From the NCBI GenBank assembly GCA_958295665.1, contig OY282558.1, positions 64,406,789-64,470,788 of the forward strand: 64,000 nt of DNA, given 5' to 3'. The stretch is from Tipula vernalis. Lineage: Eukaryota; Arthropoda; Insecta; Diptera; Tipulidae. Position numbers and translations under genes: made by a program. Below the pieces are notes generated by a model. That model had not been told where the DNA came from. It did not search any database and was given only the letters and a program-made list of their open reading frames with translations. Of this stretch, positions 31,738-40,923 are shown piece by piece. Position 1 is the first letter of the stretch; the number at the start of each line of letters is the position of its first letter.

Positions 31738-32328
31738 TTATTCGACGAGAAGTGGACAAATGCGAGTGATGGCTCGCATGAATTTGGCATGTTGGGTTTT
31801 GACGGTAACAACTCTAACGTGATTGTCACTACCTGAATGAAGTTCGACGATTCTAGCCATTGGCCATTTCAACGATGGGACGTTATCTTCCTGTAAAATC
31901 ACGAGATCGCCAACATTGATATTTGAATTTGGTTGTATCCACTTTTTCTTTAGTTGTAATTGTGAGAGGTATTCGAATGACCATCTCTTCCAAAATGATT
32001 GGAAATTACCTTGTATGCGTTGATAAAGACTCAGTCGGTTATAATTAAGGTGTGATAAAGACGGATCGGGAATGGTGGTTAATGGTTGACCGATCAAAAA
32101 ATGTCCTGGTGTAAGACATTCGTAGTCGTTTGGATTATCTGACATGTAGCCAATTGGGCGTGAGTTCAAACATGCCTCCACTTGATTGGTGAGTTCTGAA
32201 ATATATGACGTTGTACCCAAAATTCTTTTCAAATGGTGTTTCGCACTTTTTATAGCGGCCTCCAATACCCCCCAAAGTGAGGGGATCGCGGAGGGATGGT
32301 ATGCTATTGGATGCCATGATCGGTACAA
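31738..32328 (-). pseudogene. BEL/Pao 2 integrase C-terminus and DUF5641
   Basis: Begins near the catalytic Glu block, read here as SLWGVLEAAIKSAKHH (usual form FGGLWEAAVKS), then [35 protein letters not shown] and FWKRWSFEYLSQLQ. DUF5641 follows (NVGDLVILQEDNVPSLKWPM, ARIVELHSGSDN). The stop is at 31738, ~240 bp before the polypurine tract. It is out of frame with the upstream core. Confidence 0.85.
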
Positions 32329-32771
32329 TATTTTAATAGTTCATTCTGATGAAACTCTGAGAGAAATAATTTCCTAAGATCTTGCAATTCGGCCTTTGCT
32401 CCAATAAAATTCGTTGCATTATCTGAGTAAACGTTGGAACAGAGTCCACGACGAGACACGAATCTGCGCATTGCAGCGATGAAAGCATTAGTCGACAAAT
32501 CTGATACCAGTTCGATGTGGACCGCCTTTGAAGCGAAACATATGAAAATTACTAGATACGCTTTAGTCAATGTTTTAGAGCGTATTTTAGTTGAGGTCAA
32601 AAAAGGACCACAGAAATCAACTCCGACTACGGTTGAAATGGTCGGGATGGATTGACTCTGTGTTCGGGTAGTTGGCCCATTATCTGTGATATATTTCGAG
32701 GACGTGTTCGTGTACATATTATGCATTGAGCAACAATTTGTCGGCAGAGATTTCTTCCACCGATTATCCAA
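32304..32771 (-). pseudogene. BEL/Pao 2 integrase core
   Basis: Holds GVDFCGPF (first Asp) and YSDNATNFIGAKAEL (second Asp), with ASKAVHIELVSDLSTNAFI between them as in all BEL integrases. The Glu lies in the next frame downstream, so a frameshift at ~32320 splits the triad. Confidence 0.85.
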
Positions 32772-33898
32772 AATCGATGCCGAAGACTATACAATAGAGA
32801 TTGAGGACCGGCGTGAAGTAGACGATGATACTCATGACGTACCAATAGTTTGATAAACTTGTGCGACCCAGGCAATAAAAACTGATGCTTATGGTCGTAT
32901 GGGATGTTGGCATTAGTTAAGCGTCCGCCGACGCGAATTAATCCACCCTCATCTAAGAATGGGCTCAATGCTCGAAGATTACTACTTGACGAAACGATTT
33001 GATTTTTACGAAGATGATCAATATCATTGGGATATTCGATCATTTGGATATGTTTAATTATTGCAGTAAGCGCATTATCCAGTTCGACAGTGCAAAGTTC
33101 AACAAACCTTTCCTTTACTTCGGTATTTGTTGCTCGAAGAGGTATTTCAATTGATTCAGTTGCTGATTTACGCTGAGCACATTTGTTCTTCAAACAGTTT
33201 ACATATCTCAACACATAGCCAAATGCATGCAGAATCAATTTGTAGCTGGAACATTTTTCGAAAAATGGCATTGACGATTGAGTAGTAGATAACTGAGCTT
33301 GAATGTTTGTTTTTCGTACTTCCAATTGATCGGACGAGATTTTAAAACTGGGTTGTTCAGGTATAATAATGTTTGGAGAATTTAAAAATGTTGGACCTGT
33401 CCACCAGGTTTGAGCTTTCATAAACTCAGACGGCATCAATCCTCTAGACGCCATATCTGCCGGGTTTTCTGACGAAGGTACATAATACCAATTGTCTTGC
33501 GAAGATAAATCTTGTATTTGCGATATTCGGTTTGCGACGTAGGTTGTGTATCGCGTTGGAATTGATTTAATTCGATGTAGGGTAATTTGAGAATCTGTCC
33601 ACAAAAATATTGTTGATAGTTTTAAATCAAGAGCATGGACAATCTTGTGTGTTAATTGTGAGAGCAACAATGCACCACATAATTCCAGTCGGGGAATTGT
33701 TTGTGTTTTTAAAGGAGCCACTCGACTTTTCGAAGATACAAATTTCACGAAACAATTACCGGCTTTATCAATAGTTATGAGTAGCTTAAACTCATTCCAA
33801 TAGTCACGAAGAGAAACAGGAAGCGGATCATCCCATTGATAGTTTGATGACCATAATACTTGCATAAAAGATTTAGCAACAAAACGATTGGTGTGCAC
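32627..33898 (-). pseudogene. BEL/Pao 2 RNase H and integrase zinc module
   Basis: The frame includes SKSRVAPLKTQTIPRLELCG, FLWTDSQITLHRI and SSENPADMASRG (RNase H blocks), a long linker, LSPFLDEGGLIRVGGRL and the HHCC zinc module (HRLLHAGPQSLL, then QCIICTRTRP). The usual HGF-DAS block is missing: the text passes from YWNEFKLL to ITIDKAGNCF, implying a ~45-residue deletion that removes the first RNase H Asp. Confidence 0.85.
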
Positions 33899-35040
33899 AA
33901 TCCCAGTGGATCGAACAATTTGGCAATGCCCGATAGAACTGATCTCTTTGTGCTACGTTCGTTAATAGAATATTGTTGAAATAAGAAGTTAAACACATCA
34001 CTGATGGAATCCCAATTCATTCCCAAGATGAGAATGGATTTAGACTGCGAGGAGTCCTGTTTAGACGAAATATTAGGATTATTTGATTGAATTTTTCGTA
34101 ACTCGAAACAACCGCGGGATAATAATTTAACGAGGTTATTTTGTAGATTGATTGCCTCTTCTTCAGTATCCGACCTGGTAAGAACGTCGTCGACGTAAAA
34201 ATCTTCTGTAAGGATTTTTGCCGTGGTGGGAAATTCGGACTCAGCATCTTTTGCGAGTTGAAAGAGTGTCCTGATTGCCAGGAACGGGGCGTTAGCAGTG
34301 CCATACGTTACTGTACGAAGTTTATAACATCGAATTGGTTTATCCGGGGAATCACGCCACCACATTCGTTTAAAATCCTGATGATTGGGATTTATAAGGA
34401 CCTGCCGGTACATTTTGGCTATATCAACCGTTATAGCAACCTGATGTTTTCGAAATCTAGTTATTATTGAATATAAATCGCTTTGGATTGTTGGGCCTAC
34501 CATTAAGCAATCGTTAAGTGAAAGCCCTGACGAAGTTTTTGACGAAGCATTAAAAACAACACTTACTTTAGTAATTGAGCTTGATTCTTTTACAACTGAA
34601 TGATGTGGTAAATAAAAAGTTTTGTTAAACGTGGAATTTGTTATCTCGGGGTTAATTACTTCTTCCATGTGCTCAAGTTTGAGGTATTCGTTCATGAAAG
34701 CATTATATTCTAGCCGAAGTTCAGGATTACGAATTAGCCGGGTTTCAATGTATTTAAATTGCCGTAGGGCAATATCCGACGAATCACCTAGCTGGATAAT
34801 GTTCAATTTAATCGGAAGTGAAACCATGTATCTCCCATTCTCGTTTCGAACGACTGATTCTGAATACAACTTTCCACAGTACTTTTCTTCAATTGATAAT
34901 TTTTGGGGGTTTTCAACATTTTCTGTTTTCCAGAATTTTTCGATTAGCTGTGAAAGATTTTCAAAAGAACATAACGATGTTAATATATTTGACGATTGGT
35001 ATTTGATTTTTATCGATGTACACTGGGGTTGATGGTGCCA
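33775..35040 (-). pseudogene. BEL/Pao 2 reverse transcriptase and A17 region
   Basis: The best-preserved RT among the three BEL copies: FWKTENVENPQKLSIEE linker, FYLPHHSVVKESSSITKV, VVFNASSKTSSGLSLNDCLM, ITVDIAKMYRQVLI, TVTYGTANAPFLAIRTL, EDFYVDDVLTRSDTEEEAI and then LILGMNWDS and GIAKLFDPLGLCTP of the A17 region. The catalytic Asp residues are all present. The ORF is cut by a shift at ~33870 before RNase H. Confidence 0.9.
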
Positions 35041-35683
35041 AGTTTGAGATTTTGGATTTAACGTAACAATCAAGATGGACTTGAAATTTGGATGTGCGAG
35101 ATTCAACACGGATGTTGACCTTTTTTGTTAACGTAAAAACTGTACCGTTAATTCCGGAAATGTTCACGTGAGTTGATTCTGTTTGTAATTTAAGAAATTG
35201 TACCATCTTCGATGTTATGAAATTCACTTGTAATCCATGTCCAATAGAATTTCGAATCCAAATTACTGCAGTGGCCAGTAATATTTGAGAATTAAATGAA
35301 CCTCTATGTGGGACCATCTTCGAAGAATAAACTTGTGAATTTATTATAGAATCATTTGATGATTGTTTTAATGACGATGGTTGATCATTTGACGTTTGAT
35401 TGCTGGGTTGAGAAGCAGATTTTGATGTATTCTGTGGCAAACTAATTGGCGACCTGTAATGATTTGAACGACCGAAATGAAGTAACCGTGTTGTAGTAAA
35501 CAGTGCTTTTGTTGTCCTACCGAACTGATCAGTAGAAAATGATTTATTATGTCGATCATTAGAAAATGTCGATTTACTTTTATATTGGTTGGACGAACAA
35601 TTATTACTCAACGAAGCAGATCGCTTTGCATCCAGAATCTTAAAACGATGTTGAAGAATTGCGATAAATTCCTCGAATTTCAT
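34961..35683 (-). pseudogene. BEL/Pao 2 Gag C-terminus and protease remnant
   Basis: Starts MKFEEFIAILQHRFKILDAK (Gag C-terminal helix), then a Ser/Asn/Gln-rich stretch lacking intact CCHC knuckles. The protease frame reads LLATAVIWIRNSIGHGLQVNFITSKM; the catalytic LLDSGS motif expected just before QVNFIT is missing, so the protease is inactive. The C-terminus is out of frame with RT. Confidence 0.8.
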
Positions 35684-36306
35684 TATGGAAGTAAGCGACG
35701 AATTTCATTATGGAAGTAGTATCCGATTGGATAATTTTCACTTGAAAGCGAGAGAGATTCAATCAATTTAATTGCCTTTCCATCGCGAATGCAAGAATTC
35801 AGGTAATGGAATTTTGCGACGTTGCTAAGATTTTCATTATTATGAATGAGATCGATGAATACACTACGGAAATCAAGCCAACTCAATTCCGAACCATCGA
35901 ACTTAGGAAGCTCAATCTCGGGTAGATTGAGAGATACCGAAGTGTGAAGTTTGTCCGCAGATCTATTTTCGTTGTCTGTAAACTTTGTTGTATTTTGTAA
36001 ATCGCGAATTTTATCTAATATAGTAGACTCAACATAACCAAAGTCATCTTCAAACCCATTCCTATCAGCACACTGATCAGGGTCTAAAGTCTCTAATTCA
36101 CTTTGAGTAATATCAAATTTAGTATATGTAATACGAAGCCGATTTAATGCCGATTCTAATTCGCCAATCGAGGAATAATCACCATTTTCAAATTTATTTT
36201 TAAAATACGTCACTCGAGATTTGTGACCTGACCTAACCCTTTTACAGTGTTGGATAGTGGCTTCCACTGTTTCCAACATGGCTTTATCACCTTCACTATT
36301 AGACAT
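35683..36306 (-). pseudogene. BEL/Pao 2 Gag N-terminus (DUF1759-like)
   Basis: ATG at 36306, only ~75 bp from the right terminal repeat. Helical start (MLETVEATIQHCKRVRSGHK), then LNLPEIELPKFDGSELSWLD and FRSVFIDLIHNNENLSNVAK, FHYLNSCIRDGKAIKLIESL, the BEL Gag signature. It stops at 35683 after HNEIRRLLP. The next frame overlaps by one base, and a short duplicated stretch GACGAATTTCATTATGGAAG at the junction (~35682-35716) explains the break. Confidence 0.85.
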
Positions 36307-36382
36307 TCTATTTGAAATTTACACTAACAACTTTACTTTACCAATATTTTATATAAAATTACAAATTAATTATTTTAATGAC

Positions 36383-36617
36383 TTAAATAAATAAATCAAT
36401 ATGAATTAATGGCTGTACCTAACATAATCGTTGAATATAGTTCAGTGCAAAATGTAATAATAAAAAATGTATAACCTTGTATAAAAACAATTTGAAATAC
36501 ATCTAGTAGTTCCCTTTTTGACAGCCGAACACGAAACATGATTTTTTATTGGTGAGACGATTGAATTTTATAAAAACGTCGTAAAAAATATATACAGTCG
36601 ACGCTATCTTCGTAACA
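36383..36617 (+). repeat. Right terminal repeat (5' LTR, inverted)
   Basis: Inverted copy of 31214-31447. A weaker match continues inward to about 36355. In this orientation its promoter would point away from gag. The TSD copy ACCTT follows at 36618-36622. Confidence 0.85.
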
Positions 36618-36724
36618 ACCTTGATTTTGGTTTTTGTTTCATGCTTCCATCTAGTGCGGTTCAAAAGATATTCACATCAAATAAAATTTTTGCTAGGGAG
36701 GTCCGTTTTCTGTGCCGGTCAGTG
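36618..36724 (-). mobile_element. Tc1/mariner 5' end with inverted repeat
   Basis: Minus strand from 36724 reads CACTGACCGGCACAGAAAAC, typical of a Tc1-type terminal repeat, next to TA (36725-36726). If BEL element 2 and one TSD copy are removed, this joins the transposase remnant at 30735-31208. So the BEL copy landed in the Tc1 5' leader. Confidence 0.7.
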
Positions 36725-36726
36725 TA

Positions 36727-37376
36727 GATGAACTGATGAAAACTCCTTAAATAGAAAACCAGGTTTATTTTTAAAATTGTTGGTCATTCAGTATTTTACA
36801 TCAGAAGAGGGGTCGTGAACAAATAAAATTTAAAATCGTCGGTAAATTGTTGATTATCAAAAATTTTTAAAAGTTAAAAGTGTTAAATCTGAAAACATGT
36901 AAAAATAAATGTCAACCAAAAGCGAATTGAAAGACTACTACTGTCTTCCACCGTAAATAACGCCTAGACGTCTTAAACGAATAGTACGCTTGCTGGGCGT
37001 TTTATTCAAATACAGTGCCCTAGGCGTTACATATGTTCAACATTTCTATACTTCACATAATTTATTATTATGGAAAACGACCAATTTCTTGGACGGTGAA
37101 GGCTGGAATTTTTTTTTTTTTTTGATTTTCAAATTATAAAATCAGTTTCTACATCATTTGATGATTGATTCGAAAATTAACAACTAGCAAAAATTAAAAA
37201 TTAGCAACCTTTGAAACCATTTGGGTAGTCATATTTCGTTGAAGTTTAACTCCTCCTGTCTGGTAGAATTGTTTACGGAGTTAACAACAAAGGTGTTAAA
37301 TCGAAACTCCGTTTCCAAATCTTACTATCATGAGTAATTTCTGACCAAAGAATGTTGAGATTCAATTTAAATTTAA
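36727..37376. other. Intergenic, no gene seen
   Basis: AT-rich, with a 17-T run near 37108-37124. A loose inverted pair (TAACGCCTAG near 36958, CCTAGGCGTTA near 37019) is present. No coding signal. Confidence 0.4.
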
Positions 37377-39971
37377 TTTGATTCAACCAAGGGGTATAAA
37401 ATTATATCCTCTAGTAAGTCTGGGAAGATCAGATCTTGTATTCTTGGGAAATATAATATTAATCTTTTCCTTCTCTCTCAATACAGCATTGGTAACACTA
37501 CTGCAGTTAGCCTGGAAGTAGGCACTTGTAGATTCTGGCTAGTTTCAGCCTACATGGACCGGGAGAAGGAGTTTCCTCCGGACAACCTGGAGGAGCTGAT
37601 CCGTAAAGCGGAACAATCAAAGGTAGGTGTGGTACTGGGAGTTGATGCTAATGCGCATCACACTATCTGGGGAAGCACGGACATTAATGAAAGGGGTGAA
37701 TCGCTTTTTGATTATTTGATGAGTACTAACCTTTCAGTGTGTAATATTGGGCGGGAACCCACATTTATTACTAGTAACAGGCAGGAGGTTCTAGACGTGA
37801 CCCTTGCCTCAAATAATATTCTTCATATGGTTAAAAATTGGAGGGTGGATAAGGAACACTCCTTTTCTGATCATCGATATTTAACCTATAGCCTCGATAT
37901 TCACCCTGCTACCCGGGAAGCCTTCAGGAACCCTAGAAGGACCAACTGGAGCAAATATGGGGAATTATTGGAGGAAATGTTACCGACGAGGGCTATGGAG
38001 CCCCCGACGACCGTTGGGGAGCTGGAGGACATGGTGGTTAGCGTTACTAGCGCATGCAACCGATCCTTTCGCGTTGCCTGCCCACTGGCTAAGCCTAGGG
38101 GTAGGCAAAAACCGGTATGGTGGTCCAGGGAACTGGGAACCTATCGTAAGGCTTGTAGGACAGCCTTTAATAGAGCCAAAAATACAAGAGAGGCTCAGGA
38201 TTGGGACTCCTATAAGGAGAAACTCGGAATTTATAAGAAAGAATTAAGAAAGGCACAGAGGAGGTCTTGGAGAATCTTCTGTGATAATATGGAAGAGGTA
38301 TCCGAAACCTCCCGCCTTAGGAAGATTCTTTCCAAAAGTACATCTAGTCCCAGTTTTTTGATAAAACCGGACGGATCTTGGACAGCCTGTAGTGGAGAAT
38401 CCCTGGAGCTTCTCTTCGAGACACACTTCCCAGGGAGCTTTGAAGACCTGTTGATGCGTAGCAATCATCGGGAATCACTGTCAGTAACCACAGAGGATAT
38501 CGTAACCAGGAAACGGATCCTATGGGCACTGAGGGGTTTTAAACCATTTAAATCGGCTGGTCCGGATCAAAGTATACCAGCGGAACTTCAAAACAACTCA
38601 GTAATTATTCTTCCCTACCTGGAAGCTATATTCAAAGGGTGTTTGAAGCTAGGCTATATTCCTAGGTACTGGACGGAGGTCAATGTGGTGTTCATACCGA
38701 AAGCGGGGAAAAGCTCACATGTCTATCCTAAGGACCTAAGACCAATAACTCTATCATCCTTTCTTTTGAAAACCTTGGAAAGGCTGCTGGATGTATACAT
38801 CAGAGATAAAATAGGTGCCAGGAAGTGGGCATCGTCTCAGCATGCGTACACAAAGGGTAGATCTGTGGACACTGCTCTGCACGCCTTGGTGTCTACGATT
38901 GAGAAATCGATTAATTCGAAGGAATTCTCTTTGGTGGCCTTCCTGGATATAGAAGGCGCCTTTAATAATGTGAAAGCGGAGGCAATCAAGGAGGGATTGT
39001 CATTTTTGGAGGTGGACGTTCCTCTGAGCAGGTTAATCAATTATCTGCTGGGAAGCAGGATTGTTAGCTCGAAGTTGGGGGACTCCACCATCAAGTGGCG
39101 AGTAACTAGGGGAACTCCGCAGGGTGGGGTTCTGTCCCCTCTTCTCTGGAACATAATGGTAAACGGGTTACTACTTGAATTGGAGAGAGAGGGTATTGAA
39201 GTTATCGCGTACGCAGATGACGTAGCTTTAGCTGTTACCGGGAAATTCCTGGGCACGATTGTAGACGTAATGCAGAATGCGCTTACCATCGTTAAGAAAT
39301 GGGCCGGCAAATGTGGACTTGGTATTAACCCGTCCAAGACAGAGCTGGTAATCTTTACTAAGAAATACAACATCCCGGTAGTTGTCCCTCCTACCTTAAA
39401 TGGCACGAGACTTGCTTTTACTGATAGAGCTAGATATCTGGGCATTATCTTGGACAGTAAGCTTAGTTGGAAGCCCAACATGTTGGAGAGAATAAACAAA
39501 GCTACTATTGCTTTGTACTCCTGTAGGAACGCCATTGGTCATAGATGGGGTCTGAAGCCGGAGCTGGTACACTGGCTCTACACCGCCGTAGTGAGACCTG
39601 TACTCATGTACGGGGTGGGTGTTTGGTGGCCAGCTCTGGACAAGGTAACTTACAAAAGTAAGATTGAGAGAGTGAAAAGAACGGCCGGTATGCTTGTTAG
39701 CGGAGCACTGATGTCGACACCGACAAGTGCCTTAGAGGTTATGTTGCACTTTCTTCCGGTCGACATTTTTGGCAAACAGATGGCGGCAAATACGGCTGTA
39801 CGACTTGCAGCCGTCTCTCAGTGGAGATGTCTTAGTATAGGACACTCTACTATTGTCAGATCGTTGAAGGATGAGCTGGCGAATCTTGACTACATTAAAC
39901 CTACTCTACGCTTCGAGAAGCGATTTCGGACCTCCTTCCCTTCAAGGGAATCCTGGAGGGATAGACCGTAA
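37377..39971 (+). CDS. LINE copy B endonuclease-reverse transcriptase
   Basis: The frame is open from 37377 (after TAA at 37374). The first ATG, at 37554, is internal, because the codons before it match copy C (FLL-QYS…LVSAYMDRE). Numbering from that ATG: APE endonuclease VDANAHH (D31, N33), RQEVLDVTLAS (D81) and SDH at 105-107; a linker; RT with LRPITLSSFLLKTLERLLD, FLDIEGAFNNV (D465), TRGTPQGGVLSPLLWN and YADD at 553-556; a thumb with RARYLGIILDSKLSWKPNML. The missing N-terminus includes the catalytic Glu of the endonuclease (QEPWI in copy C). TAA at 39969 separates it from RNase H in the same frame. Confidence 0.9.
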   Translation, partial: FDSTKGYKIISSSKSGKIRSCILGKYNINLFLLSQYSIGNTTAVSLEVGTCRFWLVSAYMDREKEFPPDNLEELIRKAEQSKVGVVLGVDANAHHTIWGSTDINERGESLFDYLMSTNLSVCNIGREPTFITSNRQEVLDVTLASNNILHMVKNWRVDKEHSFSDHRYLTYSLDIHPATREAFRNPRRTNWSKYGELLEEMLPTRAMEPPTTVGELEDMVVSVTSACNRSFRVACPLAKPRGRQKPVWWSRELGTYRKACRTAFNRAKNTREAQDWDSYKEKLGIYKKELRKAQRRSWRIFCDNMEEVSETSRLRKILSKSTSSPSFLIKPDGSWTACSGESLELLFETHFPGSFEDLLMRSNHRESLSVTTEDIVTRKRILWALRGFKPFKSAGPDQSIPAELQNNSVIILPYLEAIFKGCLKLGYIPRYWTEVNVVFIPKAGKSSHVYPKDLRPITLSSFLLKTLERLLDVYIRDKIGARKWASSQHAYTKGRSVDTALHALVSTIEKSINSKEFSLVAFLDIEGAFNNVKAEAIKEGLSFLEVDVPLSRLINYLLGSRIVSSKLGDSTIKWRVTRGTPQGGVLSPLLWNIMVNGLLLELEREGIEVIAYADDVALAVTGKFLGTIVDVMQNALTIVKKWAGKCGLGINPSKTELVIFTKKYNIPVVVPPTLNGTRLAFTDRARYLGIILDSKLSWKPNMLERINKATIALYSCRNAIGHRWGLKPELVHWLYTAVVRPVLMYGVGVWWPALDKVTYKSKIERVKRTAGMLVSGALMSTPTSALEVMLHFLPVDIFGKQMAANTAVRLAAVSQWRCLSIGHSTIVRSLKDELANLDYIKPTLRFEKRFRTSFPSRESWRDRP

Positions 39972-40829
39972 TCGGAAACCGAAGTGTTGCAATTCTTCAC
40001 AGATGGCTCCAAGCTAGACGGAAAAGTAGGAGCTGGAGTATTCTATGACAAATTAAATGTAAATATTTCTATTCGTCTCCCTGATTACTGCAGCGTGTAC
40101 CAAGCTGAAGTCGTAGCGATTGAGGAGGTCATGACGTGGTTGAAGCATTATGTGTTATCCTCAGACGATATCACAATCTATGTGGACAGTCAAGCGGCGA
40201 TCCGGTCGTTAGAATCGGTGTCTTTGGCGTCACGGGTGGCGTTGAGTTGTCACTCATCTATAAATGAGATGGGGGAGCATTTCAATATCCAGGTAGTCTG
40301 GGTCCCAGGTCACTCGGGCGTCATGGGGAACTGCAGGGCAGATGAACTTGCTAGGCATGGTACGACTCTCCAGCTGCAACAGGAAAGGGCAAGTCTGGGG
40401 AAGCCTATTACAGCGCTGAGACAAGCACTTGGAAAGCAGGCGCTATCCTCAGCGGGGGAAAGGTGGTCTAACACCCTCACCTGTAGAGTTGCAAGACAAG
40501 TTTGGCCAAAGCTGGACTTGAGGCGCACTAGATCATTAATATCCTTACGCAGACGTGAATTAAGAACGGTCGTAGGAATTCTCACGGGACACTGCCTTTT
40601 TGGAGAACATGCAAGAAGGCTGGGTCTGGAGGCTAATGACTTCTGCAGAAGCTGCTTGGACGAAGAGGAGGAAGAGACGTTGGTCCACTTCCTTTGCTCG
40701 TGTCCAGCATTGGCTCTCAGAAGGCACAAACACTTAGGTAAGTTCAGGATGGACTGCCCCTCGGATCTCGAAAACATTAAAGTGCGGGACGTCTTATGCT
40801 ACATAAGTAGCTCGAAATGGTTCCAATAG
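39972..40829 (+). CDS. LINE copy B RNase H and zinc knuckle
   Basis: A 281-codon open frame in register with the RT frame. No ATG start, so it is the C-terminal part of ORF2. RNase H acidic residues in FFTDGSK, QAEVVAIEE, YVDSQAAI and NCRADELA; WVPGHSGV precedes the last. The C-terminal knuckle CRSCLDEEEEETLVHFLCSC is intact. About 95% identical by eye to copy A. Without readthrough of the stop it would not be made. Confidence 0.85.
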   Translation, partial: SETEVLQFFTDGSKLDGKVGAGVFYDKLNVNISIRLPDYCSVYQAEVVAIEEVMTWLKHYVLSSDDITIYVDSQAAIRSLESVSLASRVALSCHSSINEMGEHFNIQVVWVPGHSGVMGNCRADELARHGTTLQLQQERASLGKPITALRQALGKQALSSAGERWSNTLTCRVARQVWPKLDLRRTRSLISLRRRELRTVVGILTGHCLFGEHARRLGLEANDFCRSCLDEEEEETLVHFLCSCPALALRRHKHLGKFRMDCPSDLENIKVRDVLCYISSSKWFQ

Positions 40830-40900
40830 GGGTAAAAGGGGATACATCCTGTGGTATCACAATGGACCGTCACCGGTCTAGGTGTGCGTAAGCAGCCACT

Positions 40901-40923
40901 CCAACCTAACCTAACCTAACCTA
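40901..40923 (+). repeat. CCTAA repeats at the LINE 3' end
   Basis: Four consecutive (A)CCTAA units close the LINE in place of a poly-A tail. CCTAA is the complement of the insect telomere repeat TTAGG. Copy A has scattered CCTAA at the matching place (10751-10770). Confidence 0.75.

Larger units (their letters stand above)
31214..36617 (-). mobile_element. BEL/Pao element 2 with inverted LTRs
   Basis: A complete BEL/Pao domain set on the minus strand (Gag, protease remnant, RT with YVDD, A17, RNase H, integrase, DUF5641) is flanked by 5-bp TSDs ACCTT. The two ~235-bp terminal repeats are inverted relative to each other, not direct: both outer ends read TGTTACGAAGATAGCG inward. The left repeat has the canonical orientation for the coding strand: a polypurine tract (minus strand GCTCAAGGCAGGGAGAA, 31481-31497) is followed by TGGATCA…GTAACA. 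The right repeat, which should be the 5' LTR, is flipped. Frameshifts and short deletions disable several domains. Confidence 0.9.
37377..40923 (+). mobile_element. LINE copy B, 5'-truncated, best preserved
   Basis: Begins inside the endonuclease (homology to copy C starts at ~37390, GGGGTATAAAAT) and runs through RT and RNase H to a short 3' UTR (AATGGACCGTCACC…) that ends in CCAACCTAACCTAACCTAAC. 5' truncation is normal for LINE insertion. The coding region has a single visible blemish, an in-frame TAA at 39969-39971. Confidence 0.9.

Noticed and set aside
31214..36617. DIRS-type element (inverted repeats plus RT)
   Set aside because: It encodes a DDE integrase and BEL-type domains, no tyrosine recombinase, and has a 5-bp TSD, which DIRS elements lack.
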